DNA of 33,704 nucleotides. It comes from Actinomycetaceae bacterium (lineage in GTDB: Bacteria; Actinomycetota; Actinomycetes; Actinomycetales; Actinomycetaceae). This document shows, one piece after another, positions 7,810-16,492 of the stretch. Made by a program: the position numbers and the translations under genes. The stretch covers positions 1 through 33,704 of the forward strand of contig JAFYHO010000063.1 in NCBI GenBank assembly GCA_017539125.1, read 5' to 3'. The notes beneath the pieces were generated by a model. The model did no database searches, was not told where the DNA came from, and saw nothing but the letters and a program-made list of their open reading frames with translations. Position 1 is the first letter of the stretch. Every line of letters starts with the position of its first letter.

Positions 7810-9024
7810 TCAAAAATAAATGTTACCGAAGTTGGTATCGTTGGCAAGCCAGCGTGCTATATCTATAATGGCGACGCCGTCTTGTTGCATATCGTCATGT
7901 TTGGTGCGTGCGATAATGCTTTTAGGGTATGCCTCTTTGATTGACAATAGTGGTGTTATTTCCCGATTAAAAGTTTTCGGTCTTGTTATGTCATCGGATA
8001 CTTGAATGTAATGCAGTTTCCCGTCTTTTTTAGCAACGAAATCTATTTCTTTAGAATAGAGCCTTCCAGTATAAACTTCATAGCCTCGTCTCAGTAACTC
8101 GAGGGCTACAAGGTTTTCGTATAAATGGCCAGAATCGGCAAATTTTGTGCCTAGTTCAGAAAAGCGGAACGATAAGTCTGCTAGATAATATTTTTTGTTC
8201 GACTCTAAATATCTTTTACCTTTTATGTCGTAGGCTTGCATTGGGTAGAACATGAAAGAACGACAAAGGTAATTTACGTATGCCCCAACTGTTTTATCGT
8301 TTGTTTTATAGCTGTCGGATGTTAATTTGGTGGCTATATTGCGAAGAGAAGTTGTGTTTCCAATATTGTCCATCAAAAAATTTGCAATCATAATGAGCAA
8401 ATCTTCATTTTCGATACTGTATTTTTGGACGATATCTTTGACAACTGTTGCCTTATAAACTCCTTGTATGTATTTTTTTGCGTCATTCTCGTTACGATAG
8501 GGGTAAGAACCGGACATGCCACCTTTGGTGTAATAATCATCAAATGCCTTATCGATGTCGGAATTTGGGAAATATGTGAGATATTCAGAAAAGGAGAAAG
8601 GGAACATATTGATTTCAAAAACGCGACCGCCGAATAATGTGGCTAAGTCACTAGATAGTAGGAAAGCATTAGATCCAGTCAAATAGATATCGTAGATTTC
8701 TTCATCGTGCACACTGTTGACGACTTGTTCAAAACCCTGGCACAACTGAACCTCGTCGATAAATAAATAATTTTGAGCGTTTTGACGATGGTGTTTTTCT
8801 ATGTAATCGTACAGTTTTTCTGCGTCCAAAAGACTACTATGTTTTTTTTGGTTCAGATTTATTCGGACGACATTAGCGTTCGTATCTTTTTCTACCAACG
8901 CACTGAAAGCGTCCATAAGTTTTGACTTGCCACTTCTTCTAATGCCTGTTATTACCTTGATATCAGGTATATCTTTTACGGCTTTTAATGTTTCGATGTA
9001 ACGATTTCTTTCAATAAGTTTCAT
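7810..9024 (-). CDS. AAA ATPase with DUF4143 C-terminal domain, probably acquired
   Basis: 404 residues. An N-terminal AAA-type ATPase domain shows the Walker A motif GIRRSGKSK (about residues 33-41) and a Walker B-like NYLFIDEVQLC (about 94-104). The C-terminal DUF4143-type domain has EIDFVAKKDGKLHYIQVS, resembling a PD-(D/E)xK nuclease fold. The physiological role of this family is unknown. The start is placed at the ATG at 9024 because AGGAGG lies 7 nt upstream; a reading from 9045 has no ribosome site. The gene is far richer in A+T than its neighbours, with many AAA, TTA and ATA codons, which points to horizontal transfer. An array of palindromic 51-bp repeats lies upstream. Confidence 0.88.
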   Translation of the reverse strand: MKLIERNRYIETLKAVKDIPDIKVITGIRRSGKSKLMDAFSALVEKDTNANVVRINLNQKKHSSLLDAEKLYDYIEKHHRQNAQNYLFIDEVQLCQGFEQVVNSVHDEEIYDIYLTGSNAFLLSSDLATLFGGRVFEINMFPFSFSEYLTYFPNSDIDKAFDDYYTKGGMSGSYPYRNENDAKKYIQGVYKATVVKDIVQKYSIENEDLLIMIANFLMDNIGNTTSLRNIATKLTSDSYKTNDKTVGAYVNYLCRSFMFYPMQAYDIKGKRYLESNKKYYLADLSFRFSELGTKFADSGHLYENLVALELLRRGYEVYTGRLYSKEIDFVAKKDGKLHYIQVSDDITRPKTFNREITPLLSIKEAYPKSIIARTKHDDMQQDGVAIIDIARWLANDTNFGNIYF

Positions 9025-9123
9025 AGTATTTCCTCCTAAATACACATTATCTCATTTCGCATTTTTAATCAATTTTTATTTTTGCGAAGTGGAAGATAGG
9101 TTGGGTGTCGTGTATATGCAGTC

Positions 9124-9180
9124 GAAGTGACGAGCAATCTCAACCCCGTCGTTGCAAGGCCCGCAGGGGAGAATCAATCT
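9124..9180. repeat. Degenerate REP-like fragments R3
   Basis: The words GAAGTGACGAGCAATC and CCCCGTCGTTGCAAGG, followed by GAGAATCAATC, match pieces of the REP-like family. The order is scrambled and the outer inverted ends are not both present, so this is a decayed copy or half copy in the upstream region of the AAA ATPase gene. Confidence 0.45.
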
Positions 9181-9194
9181 CTAATACGGCATTT

Positions 9195-9223
9195 CAATTC
9201 GGCAGACGCTGTCTGCCGAATTG
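9195..9223. repeat. Perfect 13-bp hairpin
   Basis: CAATTCGGCAGAC, a 3-nt loop GCT, then the exact reverse complement. It is strong enough to fold in RNA or as a cruciform, but there is no T-run on either side, so a standard intrinsic terminator is unlikely. It sits about 170 bp upstream of the AAA ATPase start and 20 bp before the 51-bp repeat array. Confidence 0.9.
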
Positions 9224-9240
9224 CCCTCCTGTCCAGTTCC

Positions 9241-9357
9241 CCTTATTTCAAGTTAGCCAGTTAAATTGAAATAAGGAGACGATTTTTAGGTCGTTATTTC
9301 AAGTTAGAGACTTAAGTTGAAATAAGAGGGCGGTTTGCGGGGGCTTATTTCAATTTA
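9241..9357. repeat. Tandem array of 51-bp palindromic repeats (2.3 copies)
   Basis: TTATTTCAA starts at 9243, 9294 and 9345, exactly 51 bp apart each time. In the first two units it is followed 14 bp later by the reverse complement TTGAAATAA (9266-9274 and 9317-9325), so each forms a stem of 9-11 bp. Both are followed by a diverged GA/GC-rich spacer. The third unit has only the left arm and then runs into unrelated sequence. No matching protein gene is read through it. Confidence 0.88.
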
Positions 9358-9438
9358 ATGGCGTCGTGACGGTGTTACTTGCTGGGTTTACCCGCAAAAG
9401 TGCAGGGTTGCCGACCAACAGAGTAACAGCAAAACAAA

Positions 9439-9510
9439 ATGCAAAGTTTGCTTGACATGAAATGCAAAGCGTGCTTTACTTTTTATGTATAGTTCACTTT
9501 GCATGAAGTG
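9439..9510 (+). promoter_or_regulatory. Promoter and operator candidates of the XRE regulator gene
   Basis: A well-formed sigma-70-like promoter: TTGACA (9452-9457), 17 bp, TTTACT (9475-9480). Three copies of the word ATGCAAAG surround it: 9439-9446, 9462-9469 (inside the spacer) and an inverted one at 9497-9504. The middle copy sits between -35 and -10, a common place for repressor binding, so self-repression by the downstream XRE protein is the natural guess. GAGGAGAG just before the ATG is the ribosome site. Confidence 0.65.
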
Positions 9511-9517
9511 AGGAGAG

Positions 9518-9727
9518 ATGAAAACACGCATAGCACAATTGCGCAAGCAAGCGCGCATATCGCAGACGGAACTCGCGGATGCCGTCGGCGTTACGCGCCA
9601 AACAATCACCTCGATTGAGGTGGAAAAATACACTGCCTCTCTCCCTCTGGCATACAAAATCGCCCAATACTTCAATCTCACCATTGAAGAAGTCTTCGAC
9701 CTTAGCGAATACGACACAGAAAGGTGA
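9518..9727 (+). CDS. XRE-family helix-turn-helix regulator, small
   Basis: 69 residues, almost entirely one Cro/CI-type HTH domain. RKQARISQTELADAVGVTRQ covers helices 1-3, followed by TITSIEVEKYTASLPLAYKI and a short tail FNLTIEEVFDL. This compact form is common in regulators paired with a membrane protein gene. A GAGGAGAG ribosome site lies 1-8 nt before the ATG. The stop overlaps a GTG of the next gene (GTGA), so the pair is one transcription unit. It has a strong promoter and operator-like repeats (see 9439-9510). Confidence 0.9.
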   Translation: MKTRIAQLRKQARISQTELADAVGVTRQTITSIEVEKYTASLPLAYKIAQYFNLTIEEVFDLSEYDTER

Positions 9728-9732
9728 CGGAC

Positions 9733-10326
9733 ATGGAAACCCCAGATTTCACCGGCCTGCACGGCAAGAAACTCATTAACGCTCACACGGCGTGGCAAAA
9801 GCGTGCCCGTAAAGGGGGAATACCACTAGAAAAGGCGCAATACGCTGGTTTGACGACCGACCAAGCAGTAGAAGTGCATCAGTACATTGAGCGTCAAAAA
9901 AGTATCCCCCTTTTATTTCTCACACTTTTGAATTTCATTGTATTTGGATGGGCAACTGCTCACGTATGGAGCGAAGGGGAGTACGGCCTGTATAGCCTCG
10001 TAGGAAACGTGGTGATTTTGTGTGGAATGCTGATATGTATCGTGTGGTGTGTTTCCAGTATTATGCGCGTCTATAACGCAACAAGCGCGCGCCGCTCCTA
10101 TATTCGTCATACTGATGAACGCCTGCAAAGCATTCGTCATCGAAGTGCAATTACTCCTCTTTCAGGCATGGCACTCCTTCTGTTTCTAGCGGGTGGGTCT
10201 CTTTGCTGTGAAGAAAGCGCGTCAAGCATTACTCCACTAGTAGCGGCAGGCCTAGCCCTCTGTATTGCTGGAGCAATACAATTCCTTGTCGCCGTCACCC
10301 GCTATCTCATCATGCTCCGCCGATAA
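9733..10326 (+). CDS. Integral membrane protein, partner of the XRE regulator
   Basis: 197 residues from the ATG at 9733, which has AAAGG about 8 nt upstream; a GTG at 9724 overlaps the preceding stop but has a poor ribosome site. A soluble basic N-terminal part of about 55 residues is followed by two hydrophobic segments (about 60-78 and 87-108 in this numbering), a basic loop (ARRSYIRHTDERLQSIRHR) and two more hydrophobic segments to the end. The family was not recognised. XRE-plus-membrane-protein pairs occur in stress and antibiotic response modules, but no function can be assigned here. Confidence 0.75.
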   Translation: METPDFTGLHGKKLINAHTAWQKRARKGGIPLEKAQYAGLTTDQAVEVHQYIERQKSIPLLFLTLLNFIVFGWATAHVWSEGEYGLYSLVGNVVILCGMLICIVWCVSSIMRVYNATSARRSYIRHTDERLQSIRHRSAITPLSGMALLLFLAGGSLCCEESASSITPLVAAGLALCIAGAIQFLVAVTRYLIMLRR

Positions 10327-10365
10327 CGCCCTATCCGTCCACAAAGAAGCAGATTAGCCCCAACT

Positions 10366-10627
10366 CGTCATTGCGAGGGAGAGAACGCAGTAAACGACCG
10401 AAGCAATCAGTAGTCCTTTTATTGCTCGCTTTGTTCGGCGTGTGTTGCACGCCTTCCACAGCTGCGTCGCTACTGGCGCGTGAAAGCAAGCTTTCACGGA
10501 CCTTTCGCTCCTTGCTGTGCAACTCAGCAATTCGTGTCGTTATAGATTGCGTCGTCGTTCGCAAAGCTCACTCCTCGCAACGACGGTGTGGAGATTGCCG
10601 CGTCGCTGGCGCTCCTCGCAACGACGG
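10366..10627. repeat. REP-like element R4 (long class)
   Basis: 262 bp filling most of the gap between the membrane protein and the MATE gene. It starts CGTCATTGCGAGGGA and carries CGACCGAAGCAATCAGTAG and TTTATTGCTCGCTTTG as in the short elements. It then has an extra block with GAAAGCAAGCTTTCACGG and TTTCGCTCCTTGCTGTGCAA, shared with R2. It closes with two successive right ends (CTCCTCGCAACGACGG at about 10571 and 10612). The second end looks like a partial duplication. The remaining about 70 bp of this gap hold no gene. Confidence 0.75.
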
Positions 10628-10645
10628 ATTGGGAAGATAAGCCAC

Positions 10646-10651
10646 TATACT
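10646..10651 (+). promoter_or_regulatory. -10 box of the MATE gene, likely leaderless
   Basis: TATACT ends 7 nt before the ATG at 10659, which has no ribosome site. A transcript starting at or near the A of the ATG would be leaderless. No convincing -35 hexamer was found at 16-18 bp. Confidence 0.4.
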
Positions 10652-10658
10652 TTCCTGT

Positions 10659-12008
10659 ATGTCGGATTCGTCGTCGCAATCGCTTGACCGGGAGTTACTC
10701 AGCCTCGCCCTGCCCACTCTCGCCGCGCTGCTCGCCGAACCGCTCCTGCTCGCCACCGATGCGGCACTCATCGGCCACCTTGGCACACCGCAACTTGCCG
10801 GCCTCTCTCTCGCCTCAACTATCCTCTCCACCCTCGTCGGACTCTGCATCTTCCTCGCCTACACGACCACCGCTGCCACAAGCCGCCTCTTTGGCGTCGG
10901 CAAAGAACGCGAGGGGCTACGCCACGGAATCGACGGGCTCTACCTCGCTGGAATACTCGGCGTTGCACTCTTCATTCTTGTACAAATCAGCGCCAGCCCT
11001 CTCATTTCCCTTTTCCAAGACGACCCCCAAACCCGTAGCTACGCCGTCAGCTATCTGCGCGCCAGCGCCTTCGGGCTGCCCGGAATGCTTATCGTCCTCG
11101 CCGCCACCGGCGTGCTTCGCGGCATGGCAAACACCACCACCCCAGCGCGCGTTGCCACCGTCGGCGCGCTCGTCAATATCCCCCTCAATGCCGTCCTCAT
11201 CTACCCCGCCCACCTCGGTGTTCTCGGCGCGGGAATAGGCACGGCAATCATTCAAACACTCATGGCGCTTGCCCTGACCCGCACAATCCTCCGCCACGCC
11301 CGCCGCCTAGGCGTCTCCCTCAAACTTCGTGGCGCTGGAGTGCTCTCCTCATTCCGCAAAGGTTTGCCGCTCATTATTCGCACCGCCAGCCTGCGCCTTG
11401 CCATTTTGGTGCAGATGGCCGCCGCGAGCACCCTCGGCGTCGAGATCCTCGCCGCGAACCATATCGCCATGACAATGTGGAACTTCGCCGCCTACGGTCT
11501 GGACGCCCTCGCAATCGCCGCGCAAATTCTCATCGGCCGTGAGCTCGGCAAAGGCGAAGCTGACGAGGCGCGCGCGCTTGCCGACCAATGCGTCACGCGC
11601 TCGCTGAAATGGGGCACGATACTCGCCGCCGTGCTCTTTCTCGGCTCTTTCGCTATCCCCTACATCATGTCGAGCGACCAGACAGTCCGCCACCTCGCCC
11701 TAATTGCCCTGATTCTCTGCGCTTTCTCCCTGCCCTTGGCGTCCGCAACGTACATGCTGGACGGCATCCTCATCGGCGCCGGCGACACGAAAGTACTCGC
11801 CATATACATGTGCATAGCGCTCGGCGTTTTTACTCCCCTCGCCCTCGTCGTCGCCCACGCGCCGTTCCACACTCTCGGCTTCCTCGCCCTGTGGATTTGC
11901 TATGCGGGAGTGTTCATGGCAATTCGCGCGGGGACGATGTTGTGGCGCTTGCGCTCCAACAAGTGGATTGTTCTGGGTGACGGTTTAGATGGTGACGGGA
12001 AAGGCTAG
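10659..12008 (+). CDS. MATE-family multidrug efflux transporter
   Basis: 449 residues with about 12 predicted membrane helices, typical of MATE antiporters, which use Na+ or H+ gradients to export drugs or other organic cations. The N-terminal half starts [20 protein letters not shown], then [19 protein letters not shown], the characteristic first-helix region. Later segments include [13 protein letters not shown] and the second-half counterpart [14 protein letters not shown]. It resembles the DinF-like branch. The start lacks a ribosome site but has TATACT 7 nt upstream. The stop overlaps the convergent ispH stop by 4 bp. The substrate cannot be inferred. Confidence 0.92.
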   Translation: MSDSSSQSLDRELLSLALPTLAALLAEPLLLATDAALIGHLGTPQLAGLSLASTILSTLVGLCIFLAYTTTAATSRLFGVGKEREGLRHGIDGLYLAGILGVALFILVQISASPLISLFQDDPQTRSYAVSYLRASAFGLPGMLIVLAATGVLRGMANTTTPARVATVGALVNIPLNAVLIYPAHLGVLGAGIGTAIIQTLMALALTRTILRHARRLGVSLKLRGAGVLSSFRKGLPLIIRTASLRLAILVQMAAASTLGVEILAANHIAMTMWNFAAYGLDALAIAAQILIGRELGKGEADEARALADQCVTRSLKWGTILAAVLFLGSFAIPYIMSSDQTVRHLALIALILCAFSLPLASATYMLDGILIGAGDTKVLAIYMCIALGVFTPLALVVAHAPFHTLGFLALWICYAGVFMAIRAGTMLWRLRSNKWIVLGDGLDGDGKG

Positions 12009-13006
12009 ACAGGGTTTTCGCCGGCGGCTTTCAGGTCGGCGCGCAGGTTTTTCGGCAGGGAGAAGCGGATATCTTCGCTTGCCGTCTCCACTTCTTCGAC
12101 GTTCGTGAAACCCCACTGCCCCAAGCGTTCGACCACCTCGCGTACAAGCACCTCTGGCACGGACGCGCCCGAGGTCAAGCCGACAACACTAGCCCCGTCG
12201 AACCACGCCTCACTCAACTCAGAAGCACTATCGACGCGATACGCCGCGCCAGCACCCGCGTCCAGCGCCACCTCAACCAGTCGCACCGAATTAGACGAAT
12301 TCGCCGAACCAACCACGATCACCACATCGCAACCAGCAGCCATCTCCTTGACCGCCCCCTGCCTATTCTGCGTCGCGTAGCAAATATCGCCCGAGGGCGG
12401 GTCAATCAAATTCGGGAAACGCTCACGCAGACGCTCGACCGTCTGCTTCGTCTCGTCGACAGAAAGCGTCGTCTGTGAAATCCACACGACCTTATTCGGG
12501 TCGCGCACTTCGATCCGCGCAACATCGTCAAGACCCTCAATCACCTGGATATGCTCGGGCGCCTGCCCGTAAGTGCCCTCAACTTCTTCATGCCCCTCGT
12601 GTCCGATGAGCAAAATATCGTAATCCTCGGAGGCAAAACGCAAAGCCTGCTTGTGTACTTTCGTCACCAGCGGGCAGGTCGCGTCAATCGTCAAAAGCCC
12701 ACGCGAGAGCGCCTCGCTCTCAACATCGGGGGAAACTCCATGCGCGGAAAAGACCACGCGAGCGCCCTCTGGAACCTCGTCCGTTTCTGAGACGAAAATC
12801 GCACCCCTTTTTGATAGGCTCTCGACCACATATTTGTTGTGGACAATCTCCTTGCGCACATACACCGGCGCACCATATAAATCGAGTGCCTTTTCGACGG
12901 CGTTGACCGCCCTATCCACGCCGGCGCAATACCCGCGCGGACTAGCCAATAACAGGCGTTTTTCCGCCATTTTCTCTACCTTTTCCTCTGCTTGCATATC
13001 GCTCAT
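12005..13006 (-). CDS. ispH: 4-hydroxy-3-methylbut-2-enyl diphosphate reductase
   Basis: Last step of the MEP isoprenoid pathway: makes IPP and DMAPP from HMBPP using a [4Fe-4S] cluster. 333 residues from the ATG at 13006, which has AGCAGG about 9 nt upstream; a GTG at 13015 is also in frame. The three cluster cysteines are visible in [26 protein letters not shown] and [11 protein letters not shown]. The conserved [16 protein letters not shown] and [10 protein letters not shown] blocks are present. It supplies precursors used by the prenyl transferase at 15.7-16.5 kb. Confidence 0.96.
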   Translation of the reverse strand: MSDMQAEEKVEKMAEKRLLLASPRGYCAGVDRAVNAVEKALDLYGAPVYVRKEIVHNKYVVESLSKRGAIFVSETDEVPEGARVVFSAHGVSPDVESEALSRGLLTIDATCPLVTKVHKQALRFASEDYDILLIGHEGHEEVEGTYGQAPEHIQVIEGLDDVARIEVRDPNKVVWISQTTLSVDETKQTVERLRERFPNLIDPPSGDICYATQNRQGAVKEMAAGCDVVIVVGSANSSNSVRLVEVALDAGAGAAYRVDSASELSEAWFDGASVVGLTSGASVPEVLVREVVERLGQWGFTNVEEVETASEDIRFSLPKNLRADLKAAGENPV

Positions 13007-13179
13007 AATCGTCACCTGCTACACAGCGAAAATCCGCCGAAATACCACTTTCTGCACACCTACAAGCCTAGTGCTCCAGCGCCGCGCGCGCCACCTCAAA
13101 AACCGTCACATCTTCCAAAAACTCCCATCTAGGTACTTCGACCCAAATTTGTGTCCTCACCTCATGGCACGATGAGAGT

Positions 13180-14454
13180 ATGGCTTCTTCTGTCCGCATT
13201 CCAGAAAGTCTGCCGCAACGCGCTGCGCAGACTACTGCCGAGCGCCCGTGGCCACTGCGCCTGCTCTCGGCAAAAATGGAAGAGTACATCGACAAGATGA
13301 GCCATATTTGGATCGAGGGCGAGATTATCCAGTACAACGCCCGCCCAGGGACAAAAACGCAGTTCATTACGCTCAAGGATTGTGACGAGGACATTTCGAT
13401 ACAAGTCTCGATTTTCACCTATCTTATTCCCTCGACGATTCGCCCTGGGGACAAGGTCGTCGTCTACGCCAAGCCCTCGTATTACGGCAAGCGTGGCAGC
13501 CTGAGTTTGTGGGCTCAGGAGATCCGCTTGGCGGGAGTTGGCGATATTCTCGCCCAGATTGAGGCCTTGAAGGCGCGGCTTGCAGCCGAAGGTCTTTTTG
13601 ACGAAGGGCGCAAGAAGGCACTTCCCTTCCTGCCAAAGCGTATCGGCCTTATCGGCGGACGCAACGCCGAGGGCACGCGCGATGTTTTGGTGAACGCCCG
13701 TAAACGCTGGGCTTCCGCCGATTTTGAGGTGCGCGAGGTGGCTGTGCAAGGCGAGCGCGCCGTCCCCGAAGTCATTGCCGCTTTGGCTGAGCTGGACGGT
13801 ATCGACGATATCGATGTGATTGTGATTGCGCGAGGTGGAGGCTCTCTCGAAGATTTGTTGCCATTCTCTGACGAACAGCTTGTGCGAGCGGTTGCTGCCG
13901 CCAGCACCCCCGTCGTCTCAGCAATTGGACATGAACGCGATATTCCCCTACTTGACTTGGTCGCTGACGTCCGCGCTTCCACTCCGACTGACGCAGCCCG
14001 CCGTATCGTGCCCGATGTTGCCGAGGAATTGGCGGGCATTGCCGAAGCTTCACAGCGGGCACGCAATGCTCTCGAACGCCATATTGACCATTCTGCCAGC
14101 GAAATCGCCTCGCTGCGCTCGCGCCCAGTCCTCGCCTCACCCCACGCAATGTTTGAGTCGCGCCGCGAAGATATTGCCACCCTCACTTCTTGGCTCGACG
14201 CCCACACGCGGCGTTCAATCGAGCGCCAACAAGCCGAATTATCCAAAGCACTTGTCACATTAAGGGCACTATCGCCACATTCAACCCTTAAACGCGGGTA
14301 TTCTATTCTTGTCGACTCTTCTAAGAACGTCGTCAGCGAGAGCGTGCAGACAGAAAAAGGTGAGAATCTGACTGCGATTCTTGCAGACGGACGCTTAGAA
14401 GTGACTGTCCACGATATTATAGAATCTCGACAAGGGGGTGCGAGCAATGGCTAA
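13180..14454 (+). CDS. xseA: Exodeoxyribonuclease VII large subunit
   Basis: Catalytic subunit of ExoVII, which degrades single-stranded DNA in both directions and acts in repair. 424 residues. The N-terminal OB-fold (about 30-135) includes HIWIEGEIIQYN and LKDCDEDISIQV. The catalytic region has the family hallmarks LIGGRNAEGTRDVLVNA, VIVIARGGGSLEDLLPFSD and VVSAIGHERDIPLLDLVADVRASTPTDAA (read in blocks). A helical C-terminal part ends in LKRGYSIL. The ATG at 13180 is 164 bp from divergent ispH and has only a weak ribosome site. It overlaps xseB. Confidence 0.96.
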   Translation: MASSVRIPESLPQRAAQTTAERPWPLRLLSAKMEEYIDKMSHIWIEGEIIQYNARPGTKTQFITLKDCDEDISIQVSIFTYLIPSTIRPGDKVVVYAKPSYYGKRGSLSLWAQEIRLAGVGDILAQIEALKARLAAEGLFDEGRKKALPFLPKRIGLIGGRNAEGTRDVLVNARKRWASADFEVREVAVQGERAVPEVIAALAELDGIDDIDVIVIARGGGSLEDLLPFSDEQLVRAVAAASTPVVSAIGHERDIPLLDLVADVRASTPTDAARRIVPDVAEELAGIAEASQRARNALERHIDHSASEIASLRSRPVLASPHAMFESRREDIATLTSWLDAHTRRSIERQQAELSKALVTLRALSPHSTLKRGYSILVDSSKNVVSESVQTEKGENLTAILADGRLEVTVHDIIESRQGGASNG

Positions 14455-14743
14455 GACGCCGCAGGGTACAAATGCGCTGTCCGAAGTGGACGCCAAAGTT
14501 GCATCCTTTTCCTACGAAGAGGCTCGTTCGCGCCTTGTCGATATCGTCTCAACTTTGGAACAGGGCTCTCTCCCCCTTGAAGATATGCTGGCACATTGGG
14601 AGCTCGGCGAGGCTCTTGCTCGGCGCTGCCAGGCGCTTCTTGACGGTGCTCGTGAGCGTTTGGACGCGCGCACAAACGGCACCGATAACGGCGATAACGG
14701 TACTGACGACACCGCAATCAGCGAGGAAGGCGGTGAAAGTTGA
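14447..14743 (+). CDS. xseB: Exodeoxyribonuclease VII small subunit
   Basis: 98 residues. The core SYEEARSRLVDIVSTLEQGS followed by LPLEDMLAHWELGEALARRC is the helical hairpin by which XseB wraps XseA. The acidic Gly/Asn/Asp/Thr-rich tail is longer than in most homologs. The ATG at 14447 is chosen because AAGGGGG lies 8 nt upstream; it is inside the end of xseA (8-bp overlap), so the subunits are translationally coupled. The stop overlaps the TTG start of the kinase gene that follows. Confidence 0.94.
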   Translation: MAKTPQGTNALSEVDAKVASFSYEEARSRLVDIVSTLEQGSLPLEDMLAHWELGEALARRCQALLDGARERLDARTNGTDNGDNGTDDTAISEEGGES

Positions 14744-15726
14744 GCTCTATTATTATCGGCGAGTCGATGATTGAAATCATTACTGGCGATGACGAACCCA
14801 CCCACCGTCCTGGTGGCGCCTTCCTCAACACCGCCGTTGCTCTTTCGCGCCTTGGTCGCCATGTGCGCTTCTTGACTGATTTCGGTACGGATTATGACGG
14901 CAGTATTATCCGAGGTCATCTTGACCAAAACTCGATTCAAATCGCCACGCGTCCCGAATCAGAGCGCTCAGAGGGGACGATTCTTTCGTGGATTGCTCGC
15001 GTGGGTACGGGCCTGTCGCCTTTCTCGTACGACAATATCGCCTTTGATATCCCCAGTCCGCCTTCGACTCCAACCGAGCAGCTCGATCTTGACTTGTTCG
15101 CTCCGCGTACTGCTCTCTTTGGTTCTGTCGCCTGCCATATTCCCCCTGGCGATTCCAAAGTTCTTGAGTGGATTAAACTGCTGCGCGAAACGTCCACGAT
15201 TTTCTTTGACCCGAATATCCGCCCGACGATTACCCCCAATCTCGATCAGGCACGCGAACGGGTTGAAGAATGTATTTCTTATGCTGACGTTGTGAAGGCC
15301 TCAGAAAAGGACGTTCTTACTCTTTACGGTTCTCTTGCAGGCTATGACACTGTTGCCCGAGGGTGGCTCGATTTGGGCGCTTCAATTGTCGTTATTACTC
15401 ACGGCTTCAAGGGCTCGGTACTGTATTCGAAATCGGGCAGTATTATTCATATTCCGGCTCAAACAGGAAATGTTGTTGACCCCTTCGGTGGCGGTGACGC
15501 ATACATGGCTGCTCTTATTGACTGCCTTGGACGTATCGCGCTCGATACGGCTGCCCACCGTGACGCCCTTGGCAAGATTTCCGATACTTCACTAGAAATG
15601 CTGGGCTTGTTCGCTACTGCTGGCGCTTCGATTACGATTGAACGTCACGGTCCTGCCACGCCTACGCGCGATGAGCTGATGGATCGCTACCAGCTCTACC
15701 GTTCCTCGCCGCACGTGCTGGGCTAG
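14740..15726 (+). CDS. PfkB-family sugar kinase
   Basis: 328 residues of the ribokinase/fructokinase type, transferring phosphate from ATP to a sugar or nucleoside. GESMIEIITG and RPGGAFLNTAVALSRLG form the N-terminal substrate-binding signature; the C-terminal signature reads NVVDPFGGGDAYMAAL, with the catalytic Asp in GGGD. The usual form is DTxGAGD, so the Pro and the second Gly are unusual. Fructokinase is the best guess. It starts at TTG (14740-14742), overlapping the xseB stop, with GGAAGG upstream. It therefore appears to be the third gene of the xseAB operon, an unexpected partner. It converges on the prenyl transferase with a 1-bp gap. Confidence 0.88.
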   Translation: MSSIIIGESMIEIITGDDEPTHRPGGAFLNTAVALSRLGRHVRFLTDFGTDYDGSIIRGHLDQNSIQIATRPESERSEGTILSWIARVGTGLSPFSYDNIAFDIPSPPSTPTEQLDLDLFAPRTALFGSVACHIPPGDSKVLEWIKLLRETSTIFFDPNIRPTITPNLDQARERVEECISYADVVKASEKDVLTLYGSLAGYDTVARGWLDLGASIVVITHGFKGSVLYSKSGSIIHIPAQTGNVVDPFGGGDAYMAALIDCLGRIALDTAAHRDALGKISDTSLEMLGLFATAGASITIERHGPATPTRDELMDRYQLYRSSPHVLG

Positions 15727-15727
15727 A

Positions 15728-16492
15728 CTATTTCCCTAAGCGGCGCTCGCGCAAACAATAGTCACGCAGGGCGCGCAAGAAGTCTGTACGACGGAAATCA
15801 GGCCAATACGTCTCACAAAAATAGAGTTCGGTGTGTACCGTCTGCCACAGCATAAAACCACTCATGCGGATTTCACCCGATGTGCGTATCACGAGGTCGG
15901 GATCTGGCTGCCCACTCGTATACAAATGGCGGGCAATATCGTCGACACATAGACTGTCTGCTACCTCGTCAAGGCTGCGCCCCTGCTCGCTTGCTTCACG
16001 CAAAAGCCCACGTACAGCGTCTGCAATCTCCTGCCTGCCTCCATAGGAAACAGCGATATTGACCTCTACTTTGCCTTCAACGCTTGCCGTTCCTAGCTCG
16101 ACAGCGCGCAGACGTTCAGCAAATTCCTCGGGGAGCAAATCGAGCGCACCGACCATATGTAAACGCCAGCGGCCGATGCCTGCCAGATTCTCTGCCGCTT
16201 GGCAAATCACCTCGCCGAGAGCCTGCAACTCTTGCGGGTCGCGCTTGAGATTGTCTGTCGATAGTAGCCACAAAGTAACGAGAGGGATATGGACTTCTTC
16301 GCACCACGTCAAAAACTCGACGATTTTATCCGCGCCCTTGCGATGGCCGTCAGAGGCGCTCAAACCTGAAGCGCGCGCCCACCTGCGGTTGCCGTCAAGA
16401 ATAACGCCAACATGGCTGGGTAAATCGTTCTCGTCCAGCCCTTTGAGCAGGGAGCGCTCGTAGAGCGAATAGACTACTGAAGGGATTTCCAT
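15728..16492 (-). CDS. cis-prenyl transferase (UppS family; Z-FPP synthase-like)
   Basis: 254 residues. Builds a Z-configured polyprenyl diphosphate from IPP. HVGVILDGNRRWA (about residues 27-39) carries the catalytic Asp; VTLWLLSTDNLKR and VNIAVSYGGRQEI are family blocks; DLVIRTSGEIRMSGFMLWQ with FCETYWPDF binds substrate. In mycobacteria the neighbouring order is greA, hemolysin III, short-chain Z-prenyl synthase (Rv1086). The same three genes lie together here, which favours the short-chain type over the long-chain undecaprenyl synthase. That assignment is inference. GAGGAC lies just before the ATG. Confidence 0.9.
   Translation of the reverse strand: MEIPSVVYSLYERSLLKGLDENDLPSHVGVILDGNRRWARASGLSASDGHRKGADKIVEFLTWCEEVHIPLVTLWLLSTDNLKRDPQELQALGEVICQAAENLAGIGRWRLHMVGALDLLPEEFAERLRAVELGTASVEGKVEVNIAVSYGGRQEIADAVRGLLREASEQGRSLDEVADSLCVDDIARHLYTSGQPDPDLVIRTSGEIRMSGFMLWQTVHTELYFCETYWPDFRRTDFLRALRDYCLRERRLGK

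Noticed and set aside
7372-7944. 190-codon plus-strand frame after the ychF start
   Set aside because: It spans a REP-like element and ends inside the opposite ATPase gene; no protein-like features.
9243-9357. CRISPR array
   Set aside because: Only two to three units; the spacers are not unique inserts between identical repeats, and there are no cas genes.
9388-9798. 136-codon minus-strand frame opposite the XRE gene
   Set aside because: It covers the promoter and the XRE gene in reverse; the HTH protein with its promoter and ribosome site is the better explanation.
13515-14447. 310-codon minus-strand frame opposite xseA
   Set aside because: Ser/Arg-rich shadow of xseA, with no start signal or domain.
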